Notes under the pieces: model-generated | Told to the model about the DNA's origin: nothing | The model's database searches: none | The model's input: the letters and a program-made list of their open reading frames with translations, nothing else | Position numbers and translations under genes: made by a program | Part shown: piece by piece, positions 42,901 through 57,286 of the stretch | Layout: every line of letters starts with the position of its first letter | Numbering within the stretch: the first letter of the stretch is position 1 | Source: Leptodactylus fallax | Lineage: Eukaryota > Chordata > Amphibia > Anura > Leptodactylidae | Length of the DNA: 64,000 nt | Direction: 5' to 3' | Assembly: GCA_947044405.1 (NCBI GenBank) | Contig: CAMRHE010000459.1 | Coordinates: 434,001-498,000, forward strand

Positions 42901-45900
42901 CCCCATATACTACAGCGCTGACCTCTCTGTATACTATAGCGCTGACCTCTCTGTATACTATAGCGCTGACCTCTCTGTATACTATAGCGCTGACCTCTCT
43001 GTATACTATAGCGCTGACCTCTCTGTATACTATAGCGCTGACCTCCCTGTATACTATAGCGCTGACCTCTCTGTATACTATAGCGCTGACCTCTCTGTAT
43101 ACTATAGCACTGACCTCTCTGTATACTATAGCGCTGACCTCTCTGTATACTATAGCGCTGACCTCCCTGTATACTATAGCGCTGACCTCCCTGTATACTA
43201 TAGCGCTGACCTCTCTGTATACTATAGCGCTGACCTCTCTGTATACTATAGCGCTGACCTCCCTGTATACTATAGCGCTGGCCTCTCTGTATACTATAGC
43301 GCTGACCTCTCTGTATACTATAGCGCTGACCTCTCTGTATACTATAGCGCTGACCTCTCTGTATACTATAGCGCTGACCTCTCTGTATACTATAGCGCTG
43401 ACCTCTCTGTATACTATAGCGCTGACCTCTCTGTATACTATAGCGCTGACCTCCCTGTATACTATAGCGCTGACCTCTCTGTATACTATAGCGCTGACCT
43501 CTCTGTATACTACAGCGCTGACCGCTCTGTATACTATAGCGCTGACCTCTCTGTATACTATAGCGCTGACCTCTCTGTATACTATCGCGCTGACCTCCCT
43601 GTATACTATAGCGCTGACCTCTCTGTATACTATAGCGCTGACCTCTCTGTATACTATAGCACTGACCTCCCTGTATACTACAGCACTGACCTCCCCCCAT
43701 ATACTACAGCGCTGACCTCTCTGTATACTATAGCACTGACTTCTCTGTATACTATAGCGCTGACCTCTCTGTATACTATAGCGCTGACCTCCCTGTATAC
43801 TATAGCGCTGACCTCTCTGTATACTATAGCGCTGACCTCTCTGTATACTATAGCACTGACCTCTCTGTATACTATAGCGCTGACCTCCCTGTATACTATA
43901 GCACTGACTTCTCTGTATACTATAGTGCTGACCTCTCTGTATACTATAGCGCTGTCCTCTCTGTATACTATAGCGCTGACCTCTCTGTATACTATAGCGC
44001 TGACCTCTCTGTATTGACCTCTCTGTATACTACAGCACTGACCTCCCCCCATATACTACAGCACTGACCTCTCTGTATACTATAGCGCTGACCTCTCTGT
44101 ATACTACAGCACTGACCTCCCCCCATATACTACAGCGCTGACCTCTCTGTATACTATAGCGCTGACCTCCCTGTATACTATAGCACTGACCTCCCTGTAT
44201 ACTATAGCGCTGACCTCTCTGTATACTATAGCGCTGACCTCTCTGTATACTATAGCGCTGTCCTCTCTGTATACTATAGCGCTGACCTCTCTGTATACTA
44301 TAGCGCTGACCTCTCTGTATACTATAGCGCTGACCTCCCTGTATACTATAGCGCTGTCCTCCCTGTATACTATAGCACTGACCTCTCTGTATACTATAGC
44401 GCTGACCTCTCTGTATACTATAGCGCTGACCTCTCTGTATACTATAGCGCTGTCCTCTCTGTATACTATAGCGCTGACCTCTCTGTATACTATAGCGCTG
44501 ACCTCCCTGTATACTATAGCGCTGACCTCTCTGTATACTATAGCGCTGACCTCTCTGTATACTATAGCGCTGACCTCTCTGTATACTATAGCGCTGACCT
44601 CTCTGTATACTATAGCGCTGACCTCCCTGTATACTATAGCGCTGACCTCTCTGTATACTATAGCGCTGGCCTCTCTGTATACTATAGCGCTGACCTCTCT
44701 GTATACTATACCGCTGACCTCTCTGTATACTATAGCGCTGACCTCCCTGTATACTATAGCACTGACCTCTCTGTATACTATAGCGCTGACCTCTCTGTAT
44801 ACTATAGCGCTGACCTCTCTGTATACTATAGCGCTGACCTCTCTGTATACTATAGCGCTGACCTCTCTGTATACTATAGCGCTGACCTCTCTGTATACTA
44901 TAGCGCTGACCTCTCTGTATACTATATCGCTGACCTCCCTGTATACTATAGCGCTGACCTCTCTGTATACTATAGCGCTGACCTCTCTGTATACTATAGC
45001 GCTGACCTCTCTGTATACTATAGCGCTGACCTCTCTGTATACTATAGCGCTGACCTCTCTGTATACTATAGCGCTGACCTCCCTGTATACTATAGCGCTG
45101 ACCTCTCTGTATACTATAGCGCTGTCCTCTCTGTATACTATAGCGCTGACCTCTCTGTATACTATAGCGCTGACCTCTCTGTATACTATAGCGCTGTCCT
45201 CTCTGTATACTATAGCGCTGACCTCTCTGTATACTATAGCGCTGACCTCCCTGTATACTATAGCGCTGACCTCTCTGTATACTATAGCGCTGACCTCTCT
45301 GTATACTATAGCGCTGTCCTCTCTGTATACTATAGCGCTGACCTCTCTGTATACTATAGCGCTGACCTCCCTGTATACTATAGCGCTGACCTCTCTGTAT
45401 ACTATAGCGCTGGCCTCTCTGTATACTATAGCGCTGACCTCTCTGTATACTATACCGCTGACCTCTCTGTATACTATAGCGCTGACCTCCCTGTATACTA
45501 TAGCACTGACCTCTCTGTATACTATAGCGCTGACCTCTCTGTATACTATAGCGCTGACCTCTCTGTATACTATAGCGCTGACCTCTCTGTATACTATAGC
45601 GCTGACCTCTCTGTATACTATAGCGCTGACCTCTCTGTATACTATAGCGCTGACCTCTCTGTATACTATATCGCTGACCTCCCTGTATACTATAGCGCTG
45701 ACCTCTCTGTATACTATAGCCCTGTCCTCTCTGTATACTACAGCGCTGACCTCTCTGTATACTATAGCGCTGACCTCTCTGTATACTATAGCACTGACCT
45801 CTCTGTATACTATAGCGCTGACCTCTCTGTATACTATAGCGCTGGCCTCTCTGTATACTATAGCGCTGACCTCTCTGTATACTATAGCGCTGACCTCTCT

Positions 45901-48900
45901 GTATACTATAGCGCTGACCTCTCTGTATACTATAGCGCTGACCTCTCTGTATACTATAGCGCTGACCTCTCTGTATACTATAGCACTGACCTCCCTGTAT
46001 ACTATAGCACTGACCTCTCTGTATACTATAGCGCTGACCTCTCTGTATACTATAGCGCTGACCTCTCTGTATACTATAGCGCTGGCCTCTCTGTATACTA
46101 TAGCGCTGACCTCTCTGTATACTATAGCGCTGACCTCTCTGTATACTATAGCACTGACCTCCCTGTATACTATAGCACTGACCTCTCTGTATACTATAGC
46201 GCTGACCTCTCTGTATACTATAGCGCTGACCTCTCTGTATACTATAGCACTGACCTCCCTGTATACTATAGCGCTGACCTCTCTGTATACTATAGCGCTG
46301 GCCTCTCTGTATACTATAGCGCTGACCTCTCTGTATACTATAGCACTGACCTCCCTGTATACTATAGCGCTGACCTCTCTGTATACTATAGCGCTGACCT
46401 CTCTGTATACTATAGCGCTGACCTCTCTGTATACTATAGCGCTGACCTCTCTGTATACTATAGCGCTGACCTCTCTGTATACTATAGCGCTGACCTCTCT
46501 GTATACTATAGCGCTGTCCTCTCTGTATACTATAGCACTGACCTCCCTGTATACTATAGCGCTGACCTCTCTGTATACTATAGCGCTGACCTCCCTGTAT
46601 ACTATAGCGCTGGCCTCTGTGTATACTATAGCGCTGTCCTCCCTGTATACTATAGCGCTGACCTCCCTGTATACTATAGCGCTGACCTCTCTGTATACTA
46701 TAGCGCTGACCTCTCTGTATACTATAGCGCTGACCTCTCTGTATACTATAGCGCTGACCTCTCTGTATACTATAGCGCTGACCTCTCTGTATACTATAGC
46801 GCTGACCTCTCTGTATACTATAGCGCTGACCTCTCTGTATACTATAGCGCTGACCTCTCTGTATACTATAGCACTGACCTCTCTGTATACTATAGCGCTG
46901 GCCTCTGTGTATACTATAGCACTGACCTCCCTGTATACTATAGCACTGGCCTCTCTGTATACTATAGCGCTGACCTCTCTGTATACTATAGCGCTGACCT
47001 CTCTGTATACTACAGCGCTGACCGCTCTGTATACTATAGCGCTGACCTCTCTGTATACTATAGCGCTGACCTCTCTGTATACTATCGCGCTGACCTCCCT
47101 GTATACTATAGCGCTGACCTCTCTGTATACTATAGCGCTGACCTCTCTGTATACTATAGCACTGACCTCCCTGTATACTACAGCACTGACCTCCCCCCAT
47201 ATACTACAGCGCTGACCTCTCTGTATACTATAGCGCTGACCTCTCTGTATACTATAGCGCTGACCTCTCTGTATACTATAGCGCTGACCTCTCTGTATAC
47301 TATAGCGCTGACCTCTCTGTATACTATAGCGCTGACCTCTCTGTATACTATAGCGCTGACCTCTCTGTATACTATAGCGCTGACCTCTCTGTATACTATA
47401 GCACTGACCTCTCTGTATACTATAGCACTGACCTCCCTGTATACTACAGCACTGACCTCCCCCATATACTACAGCGCTGACCTCCCTGTATACTATAGCG
47501 CTGACCTCTCTGTATACTATAGCGCTGACCTCTCTGTATACTATAGCACTGACCTCTCTGTATACTATAGCGCTGACCTCCCTGTATACTATAGCACTGA
47601 CTTCTCTGTATACTATAGTGCTGACCTCTCTGTATACTATAGCGCTGTCCTCTCTGTATACTATAGCGCTGACCTCTCTGTATACTATAGCGCTGACCTC
47701 TCTGTATTGACCTCTCTGTATACTACAGCACTGACCTCCCCCCATATACTACAGCACTGACCTCTCTGTATACTATAGCGCTGACCTCTCTGTATACTAC
47801 AGCACTGACCTCCCCCCATATACTACAGCGCTGACCTCTCTGTATACTATAGCGCTGACCTCCCTGTATACTATAGCACTGACCTCCCTGTATACTATAG
47901 CGCTGACCTCTCTGTATACTATAGCGCTGACCTCTCTGTATACTATAGCGCTGTCCTCTCTGTATACTATAGCGCTGACCTCTCTGTATACTATAGCGCT
48001 GACCTCTCTGTATACTATAGCGCTGACCTCCCTGTATACTATAGCGCTGTCCTCCCTGTATACTATAGCACTGACCTCTCTGTATACTATAGCGCTGACC
48101 TCTCTGTATACTATAGCGCTGACCTCTCTGTATACTATAGCGCTGTCCTCTCTGTATACTATAGCGCTGACCTCTCTGTATACTATAGCGCTGACCTCCC
48201 TGTATACTATAGCGCTGACCTCTCTGTATACTATAGCGCTGACCTCTCTGTATACTATAGCGCTGACCTCTCTGTATACTATAGCGCTGACCTCTCTGTA
48301 TACTATAGCGCTGACCTCCCTGTATACTATAGCGCTGACCTCTCTGTATACTATAGCGCTGGCCTCTCTGTATACTATAGCGCTGACCTCTCTGTATACT
48401 ATACCGCTGACCTCTCTGTATACTATAGCGCTGACCTCCCTGTATACTATAGCACTGACCTCTCTGTATACTATAGCGCTGACCTCTCTGTATACTATAG
48501 CGCTGACCTCTCTGTATACTATAGCGCTGACCTCTCTGTATACTATAGCGCTGACCTCTCTGTATACTATAGCGCTGACCTCTCTGTATACTATAGCGCT
48601 GACCTCTCTGTATACTATATCGCTGACCTCCCTGTATACTATAGCGCTGACCTCTCTGTATACTATAGCGCTGACCTCTCTGTATACTATAGCGCTGACC
48701 TCTCTGTATACTATAGCGCTGACCTCCCTGTATACTATAGCGCTGACCTCTCTGTATACTATAGCGCTGTCCTCTCTGTATACTATAGCGCTGACCTCTC
48801 TGTATACTATAGCGCTGACCTCTCTGTATACTATAGCGCTGTCCTCTCTGTATACTATAGCGCTGACCTCTCTGTATACTATAGCGCTGACCTCCCTGTA

Positions 48901-51900
48901 TACTATAGCGCTGACCTCTCTGTATACTATAGCGCTGACCTCTCTGTATACTATAGCGCTGTCCTCTCTGTATACTATAGCGCTGACCTCTCTGTATACT
49001 ATAGCGCTGACCTCCCTGTATACTATAGCGCTGACCTCTCTGTATACTATAGCGCTGGCCTCTCTGTATACTATAGCGCTGACCTCTCTGTATACTATAC
49101 CGCTGACCTCTCTGTATACTATAGCGCTGACCTCCCTGTATACTATAGCACTGACCTCTCTGTATACTATAGCGCTGACCTCTCTGTATACTATAGCGCT
49201 GACCTCTCTGTATACTATAGCGCTGACCTCTCTGTATACTATAGCGCTGACCTCTCTGTATACTATAGCGCTGACCTCTCTGTATACTATAGCGCTGACC
49301 TCTCTGTATACTATATCGCTGACCTCCCTGTATACTATAGCGCTGACCTCTCTGTATACTATAGCCCTGTCCTCTCTGTATACTACAGCGCTGACCTCTC
49401 TGTATACTATAGCGCTGACCTCTCTGTATACTATAGCACTGACCTCTCTGTATACTATAGCGCTGACCTCTCTGTATACTATAGCGCTGGCCTCTCTGTA
49501 TACTATAGCGCTGACCTCTCTGTATACTATAGCGCTGACCTCTCTGTATACTATAGCGCTGACCTCTCTGTATACTATAGCACTGACCTCCCTGTATACT
49601 ATAGCACTGACCTCTCTGTATACTATAGCGCTGACCTCTCTGTATACTATAGCGCTGACCTCTCTGTATACTATAGCGCTGGCCTCTCTGTATACTATAG
49701 CGCTGACCTCTCTGTATACTATAGCGCTGACCTCTCTGTATACTATAGCACTGACCTCCCTGTATACTATAGCACTGACCTCTCTGTATACTATAGCGCT
49801 GACCTCTCTGTATACTATAGCGCTGACCTCTCTGTATACTATAGCGCTGACCTCCCTGTATACTATAGCGCTGACCTCTCTGTATACTATAGCGCTGGCC
49901 TCTCTGTATACTATAGCGCTGACCTCTCTGTATACTATAGCACTGACCTCCCTGTATACTATAGCGCTGACCTCTCTGTATACTATAGCGCTGACCTCTC
50001 TGTATACTATAGCGCTGACCTCTCTGTATACTATAGCGCTGACCTCTCTGTATACTATAGCGCTGACCTCTCTGTATACTATAGCGCTGACCTCTCTGTA
50101 TACTATAGCGCTGTCCTCTCTGTATACTATAGCACTGACCTCCCTGTATACTATAGCGCTGACCTCTCTGTATACTATAGCGCTGACCTCCCTGTATACT
50201 ATAGCGCTGGCCTCTGTGTATACTATAGCGCTGTCCTCCCTGTATACTATAGCGCTGACCTCCCTGTATACTATAGCGCTGACCTCTCTGTATACTATAG
50301 CGCTGACCTCTCTGTATACTATAGCGCTGACCTCTCTGTATACTATAGCGCTGACCTCTCTGTATACTATAGCGCTGACCTCTCTGTATACTATAGCGCT
50401 GACCTCTCTGTATACTATAGCGCTGACCTCTCTGTATACTATAGCGCTGACCTCTCTGTATACTATAGCACTGACCTCTCTGTATACTATAGCGCTGACC
50501 TCCCTGTATACTATAGCGCTGACCTCTCTGTATACTATAGCGCTGACCTCTCTGTATACTATAGCGCTGACCTCCCTGTATACTATAGCACTGGCCTCTC
50601 TGTATACTATAGCGCTGACCTCTCTGTATACTATAGCGCTGACCTCCCTGTATACTATAGCACTGGCCTCTCTGTTTACTATAGCACTGACCTCCCTGTA
50701 TACTATAGCACTGTCCTCTCTGTATACTATAGCGCTGACCTCCCTGTATACTATAGCGCTGACCTCTCTGTATACTATAGCGCTGACCTCTCTGTATACT
50801 ATAGCGCTGACCTCTCTGTATACTATAGCGCTGACCTCTCTGTATACTATAGCGCTGGCCTCTCGGTATACTATAGCGCTGACCTCTCTGTATACTATAG
50901 CGCTGACCTCTCTGTATACTATAGCGCTGACCTCCCTGTATACTATAGCGCTGACCTCTCTGTATACTATAGCGCTGACCTCTCTGTATACTATAGCGCT
51001 GACCTCCCTGTATACTATAGCACTGACCTCTCTGTATACTATAGCGCTGACCTCTCTGTATACTATAGCGCTGACCTCTCTGTATACTATAGCACTGACC
51101 TCTCTGTATACTATAGCACTGACCTCTCTGTATACTATAGCGCTGACCTCTCTGTATACTATAGCGCTGACCTCTCTGTATACTATAGCACTGACCTCCC
51201 TGTATACTATAGCGCTGACCTCTTTGTATACTATAGCGCTGGCCTCTCTGTATACTATAGCGCTGACCTCTCTGTATACTATAGCACTGACCTCCCTGTA
51301 TACTATAGCGCTGACCTCTCTGTATACTATAGCGCTGTCCTCTCTGTATACTATAGCGCTGACCTCTCTGTATACTATAGCGCTGACCTCCCTGTATACT
51401 ATAGCGCTGACCTCTCTGTATACTATAGCGCTGACCTCCCTGTATACTATAGCACTGGCCTCTCTGTATACTATAGCGCTGACCTCTCTGTATACTATAG
51501 CGCTGACCTCCCTGTATACTATAGCACTGGCCTCTCTGTTTACTATAGCACTGACCTCCCTGTATACTATAGCACTGTCCTCTCTGTATACTATAGCGCT
51601 GACCTCCCTGTATACTATAGCGCTGACCTCTCTGTATACTATAGCGCTGACCTCTCTGTATACTATAGCGCTGACCTCTCTGTATACTATAGCGCTGACC
51701 TCTCTGTATACTATAGCGCTGGCCTCTCGGTATACTATAGCGCTGACCTCTCTGTATACTATAGCGCTGACCTCTCTGTATACTATAGCGCTGACCTCCC
51801 TGTATACTATAGCGCTGACCTCTCTGTATACTATAGCGCTGACCTCTCTGTATACTATAGCGCTGACCTCCCTGTATACTATAGCACTGACCTCTCTGTA

Positions 51901-54900
51901 TACTATAGCGCTGACCTCTCTGTATACTATAGCGCTGACCTCTCTGTATACTATAGCACTGACCTCTCTGTATACTATAGCACTGACCTCTCTGTATACT
52001 ATAGCGCTGACCTCTCTGTATACTATAGCGCTGACCTCTCTGTATACTATAGCACTGACCTCCCTGTATACTATAGCGCTGACCTCTTTGTATACTATAG
52101 CGCTGGCCTCTCTGTATACTATAGCGCTGACCTCTCTGTATACTATAGCACTGACCTCCCTGTATACTATAGCGCTGACCTCTCTGTATACTATAGCGCT
52201 GTCCTCTCTGTATACTATAGCGCTGACCTCTCTGTATACTATAGCGCTGACCTCCCTGTATACTATAGCGCTGACCTCTCTGTATACTATAGCGCTGACC
52301 TCCCTGTATACTATAGCGCTGACCTCTCTGTATACTATAGCGCTGACCTCTCTGTATACTATAGCGCTGACCTCTCTGTATACTATAGCGCTGTCCTCTC
52401 TGTATACTATAGCACTGACCTCCCTGTATACTATAGCGCTGACCTCCCTGTATACTATAGCGCTGACCTCTCTGTATACTATAGCACTGACCTCTCTGTA
52501 TACTATAGCGCTGACCTCTCTGTATACTATAGCGCTGACCTCCCTGTATACTATAGCGCTGGCCTCTGTGTATACTATAGCGCTGTCCTCCCTGTATACT
52601 ATAGCGCTGACCTCCCTGTATACTATAGCGCTGACCTCTCTGTATACTATAGCGCTGACCTCTCTGTATACTATAGCGCTGACCTCTCTGTATACTATAG
52701 CGCTGACCTCCCTGTATACTATAGCGCTGACCTCTCTGTATACTATAGCGCTGACCTCTCTGTATACTATAGCGCTGACCTCTCTGTATACTATAGCACT
52801 GACCTCTCTGTATACTATAGCACTAACCTCTCTGTATACTATAGCGCTGACCTCTCTGTATACTATAGCGCTGACCTCCCTGTATACTATAGCGCTGACC
52901 TCTCTGTATACTATAGCGCTGACCTCTCTGTATACTATAGCGCTGACCTCTCTGTATACTATAGCGCTGACCTCTCTTTATACTATAGCGCTGACCTCCC
53001 TGTATACTGTAGCGCTGACCTCTCTGTATACTATAGCGCTGACCTCTCTGTATACTATAGCGCTGACCTCCCTGTATACTATAGCACTGACCTCCCTGTA
53101 TACTATAGCGCTGACCTCTCTGTATACTATAGCGCTGACCTCTCTGTATACTATAGCGCTGACCTCCCTGTATACTATAGCGCTGACCTCCCTGTATACT
53201 ATAGCGCTGTCCTCTCTGTATACTATAGCGCTGACCTCTCTGTATACTATAGCACTGACCTCTCTGTATACTATAGCGCTGACCTCCCTGTATACTATAG
53301 TGCTGACCTCCCTGTATACTATAGCGCTGACCGCTCTGTATACTATAGCGCTGACCTCTCTGTATACTATAGCGCTGACCTCTCTGTATACTATAGCGCT
53401 GGCCTCTCTGTATACTATAGCGCTGACCTCTCTGTATACTATAGCGCTGACCTCTCTGTATACTATAGCGCTGACCTCTCTGTATACTATAGCGCTGACC
53501 TCTCTGTATACTATAGCGCTGACCTCTCTGTATACTATAGCGCTGACCTCTCTGTATACTATAGCGCTGTCCTCTCTGTATACTATATCGCTGACCTCCC
53601 TGTATACTATAGCGCTGACCTCTCTGTATACTATAGCGCTGACCTCTCTGTATACTATAGCGCTGACCTCTCTGTATTCTATAGCGCTGACCTCTCTGTA
53701 TACTATAGCGCTGACCTCTCTGTATACTATAGCGCTGACCTCTCTGTATTCTATAGCGCTGACCTCTCTGTATACTATAGCGCTGACCTCTCTGTATACT
53801 ATAGCGCTGACCTCTCTGTATACTATAGCGCTGACCTCTCTGTATACTATAGCGCTGACCTCTCTGTATTCTATAGCGCTGACCTCTCTGTATACTATAG
53901 CGCTGACCTCTCTGTATACTATAGCGCTGACCTCTCTGTATACTATAGCGCTGACCTCTCTGTATACTATAGCACTGACCTCTCTGTATACTATAGCGCT
54001 GACCTCTCTGTATACTATAGCGCTGACCTCTCTGTATACTATAGCGCTGACCTCCCTGTATACTATAGCGCTGACCTCCCTGTATACTATAGCGCTGACC
54101 TCTCTGTATACTATAGCGCTGACCTCTCTGTATACTATAGCGCTGACCTCCCTGTATACTATAGCGCTGACCTCTCTGTATACTATAGCGCTGACCTCTC
54201 TGTATACTATAGCGCTGACCTCCCTGTATACTATAGCGCTGGCCTCCGTGTATACTATAGCACTGACCTCTCTGTATACTATAGCGCTGACCTCCCTGTA
54301 TACTATAGCGCTGACCTCTCTGTATACTATAACACTGACCTCCCTGTATACTATAGCGCTGACCTCCCTGTATACTATAGCGCTGGCCTCTCTGTATACT
54401 ATAGCGCTGACCTCTCTGTATACTATAGCGCTGACCTCTCTGTATACTATAGCGCTGACCTCCCTGTATACTATAGCGCTGGCCTCTGTGTATACTATAG
54501 CGCTGACCTCTCTGTATACTATAGCACTGACTTCTCTGTATACTATAGCGCTGACCTCTCTGTATACTATAGCGCTGGCCTCTGTGTATACTATAGCACT
54601 GACCTCCCTGTATACTATAGCGCTGACCTCTCTGTATACTATAGCGCTGACCTCCCTGTATACTATAGCGCTGACCTCTCTGTATACTATAGCACTGACC
54701 TCCCTGTATACTATAGCGCTGACCTCTCTGTATACTATAGCGCTGACCTCCCTGTATACTATAGCGCTGACCTCCCTGTATACTATAGCACTGACCTCTC
54801 TGTATACTATAGCGCTGACCTCTCTGTATACTATAGCACTGACCTCTCTGTATACTATAGCGCTGACCTCTCTGTATACTATAGCACTGACCTCTCTGTA

Positions 54901-57050
54901 TACTATAGCGCTGACCTCTCTGTATACTATAGCGCTGGCCTCTGTGTATACTATAGCGCTGACCTCTCTGTATACTATAGCGCTGACCTCTCTGTATACT
55001 ATAGCGCTGACCTCCCTGTATACTATAGCGCTGACCGCTCTGTATACTACAGCGCTGACCTCCCTGTATACTATAGCGCTGACCTCTCTGTATACTATAG
55101 CGCTGACCTCTCTGTATACTATAGCGCTGACCTCTCTGTATACTACAGCGCTGACCTCCCTGTATACTATAGCGCTGACCTCCCTGTATACTATAGCGCT
55201 GACCTCTCTGTATACTATAGCGCTGACCGCTCTGTATACTATAGCGCTGACCTCCCTGTATACTATAGCGCTGACCTCTCTGTATACTATAGCGCTGACC
55301 TCTCTGTATACTATAGCGCTGACCTCTCTGTATACTATAGCGCTGACCTCTCTGTATACTATAGCGCTGACCTCTCTGTATACTATAGCGCTGGCCTCTC
55401 TGTATACTATAGCGCTGACCTCCCTGTATACTATAGCGCTGACCTCTCTGTATACTATAGCGCTGACCTCTCTGTATACTATAGCGCTGACCTCTCTGTA
55501 TACTATAGCGCTGACCTCTCTGTATACTATAGCACTGACCTCTCTGTATACTATAGCGCTGACCTCTCTGTATACTATAGCGCTGACCTCTCTGTATACT
55601 ATAGCGCTGACCTCCCTGTATACTATAGCGCTGACCTCCCTGTATACTATAGCGCTGACCTCCCTATATACTATAACGCTGGCCTCTCTGTATACTATAG
55701 CGCTGGCCTCTCTGTATACTATAGCGCTGACCTCCCTGTATACTATAGCGCTGACCTCCCTGTATACTATAGCGCTGACTTCTCTGTATACTATAGCACT
55801 GTCCTCTCTGTATACTATAGCGCTGACCTCTCTGTATACTATAGCGCTGACCTCTCTGTATACTATAGCGCTGACCTCCCTGTATACTATAGCGCTGACC
55901 TCTCTGTATACTATAGCGCTGACCTCTCTGTATACTATAGCGCTGACCTCCCTGTATACTATAGCGCTGACCTCTCTGTATACTATAGCACTGACCTCCC
56001 TGTATACTATAGCGCTGACCTCCCTGTATACTATAGCGCTGACCTCTCTGTATACTATAGCGCTGACCTCTCTGTATACTATAGCGCTGACCTCTCTGTA
56101 TACTATAGCGCTGACCTCTCTGTATACTATAGCGCTGACCTCTCTGTATACTATAGCGCTGACCTCTCTGTATACTATAGCGCTGACCTCTCTGTATACT
56201 ATAGCGCTGAACGCTCTGTATACTATAGCGCTGACCTCCCTATATACTATAGCACTGACCTCTCTGTATACTATAGCGCTGACCTCCCTGTATACTATAG
56301 CGCTGACCTCTCTGTATACTATAGCGCTGACCTCCCTGTATACTATAGCGCTGACCTCCCTGTATACTATAGCGCTGACCTCCCTGTATACTATAGCGCT
56401 GACCTCCCTGTATACTATAGCGCTGACCTCTCTGTATACTATAGCGCTGACCTCTCTGTATACTATAACGCTGACCTCTCTGTATACTATAGCACTGACC
56501 TCCCTGTATACTATAGCACTGACCTCCCTGTATACTATAGCGCTGACCTCTCTGTATAGTATAGCACTGACCTCTCTGTATACTATAGCGCTGGCCTCTG
56601 TGTATACTATAGCACTGACCTCCCTGTATACTATAGCGCTGACCTCTCTGTATACTATAGCACTGACCTCTCTGTATACTATAACGCTGACCTCTCTGTA
56701 TACTATAGCACTGACCTCCCTGTATACTATAGCACTGACCTCCCTGTATACTATAGCGCTGACCTCTCTGTATAGTATAGCACTGACCTCTCTGTATACT
56801 ATAGCGCTGGCCTCTGTGTATACTATAGCACTGACCTCCCTGTATACTATAGCGCTGACCTCTCTGTATACTATAGCACTGACCTCCCTGTATACTATAG
56901 CGCTGACCTCTCTGTATACTATAGCGCTGACCTCTCTGTATACTATAGCGCTGACCTCTCTGTATACTATAGCGCTGACCTCTCTGTATACTATAGCGCT
57001 GACCTCTCTGTATACTATAGCGCTGACCTCCCTGTATACTATAGCACTGT
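42901..57050. repeat. 24-bp satellite, 14 kb, with nested higher-order repeats
   Basis: Nearly 600 units of GTATACTATAGCGCTGACCT plus CTCT or CCCT. Each holds two 6-bp palindromes, GTATAC and AGCGCT. A truncated unit (GTATTGACCT) at 44011 recurs at 47704, marking a 3693-bp duplication; a CTGTTTACT variant at 50671 recurs at 51535, an 864-bp (36-unit) repeat. Islands of the 26-bp subfamily at about 43690, 44045, 44120, 47190, 47460, 47740 and 47815 mark block ends. Frames up to 2284 residues on + and 1395 on - are 8-residue repeats and not genes. Confidence 0.98.
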
Positions 57051-57286
57051 ATACTGAGTCCTGTGTGTGATATCCTGTATATAACGCCGTGTCTCTATGG
57101 TGCGGTGTAGACATGTATGAGATCCTGGGAGTGCTGTGGGGTGGGGGTCGGTGGTTACAATACACATTACTCCACCGCCTGTCATTTCCTGCTCCTCTCT
57201 ATACAGGTCATGGGGTAATGAGCAGGAAATGTGTCATATATACAGTGGTTGGGGGAGGGGCAGGACACTGGGGGTCGCTACATAGA
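57051..57286. other. Unique segment with a 12-bp inverted repeat
   Basis: Non-tandem DNA after the 24-bp array. CATTTCCTGCTC (57183-57194) and GAGCAGGAAATG (57220-57231) are exact reverse complements 25 bp apart. No gene is seen. Confidence 0.5.

Noticed and set aside
50216..57070. A 2284-residue open frame as a giant protein
   Set aside because: It is an 8-residue repeat forced by a 24-bp tandem array, with open frames on the opposite strand too, and no unique coding sequence, splice signals or promoter.
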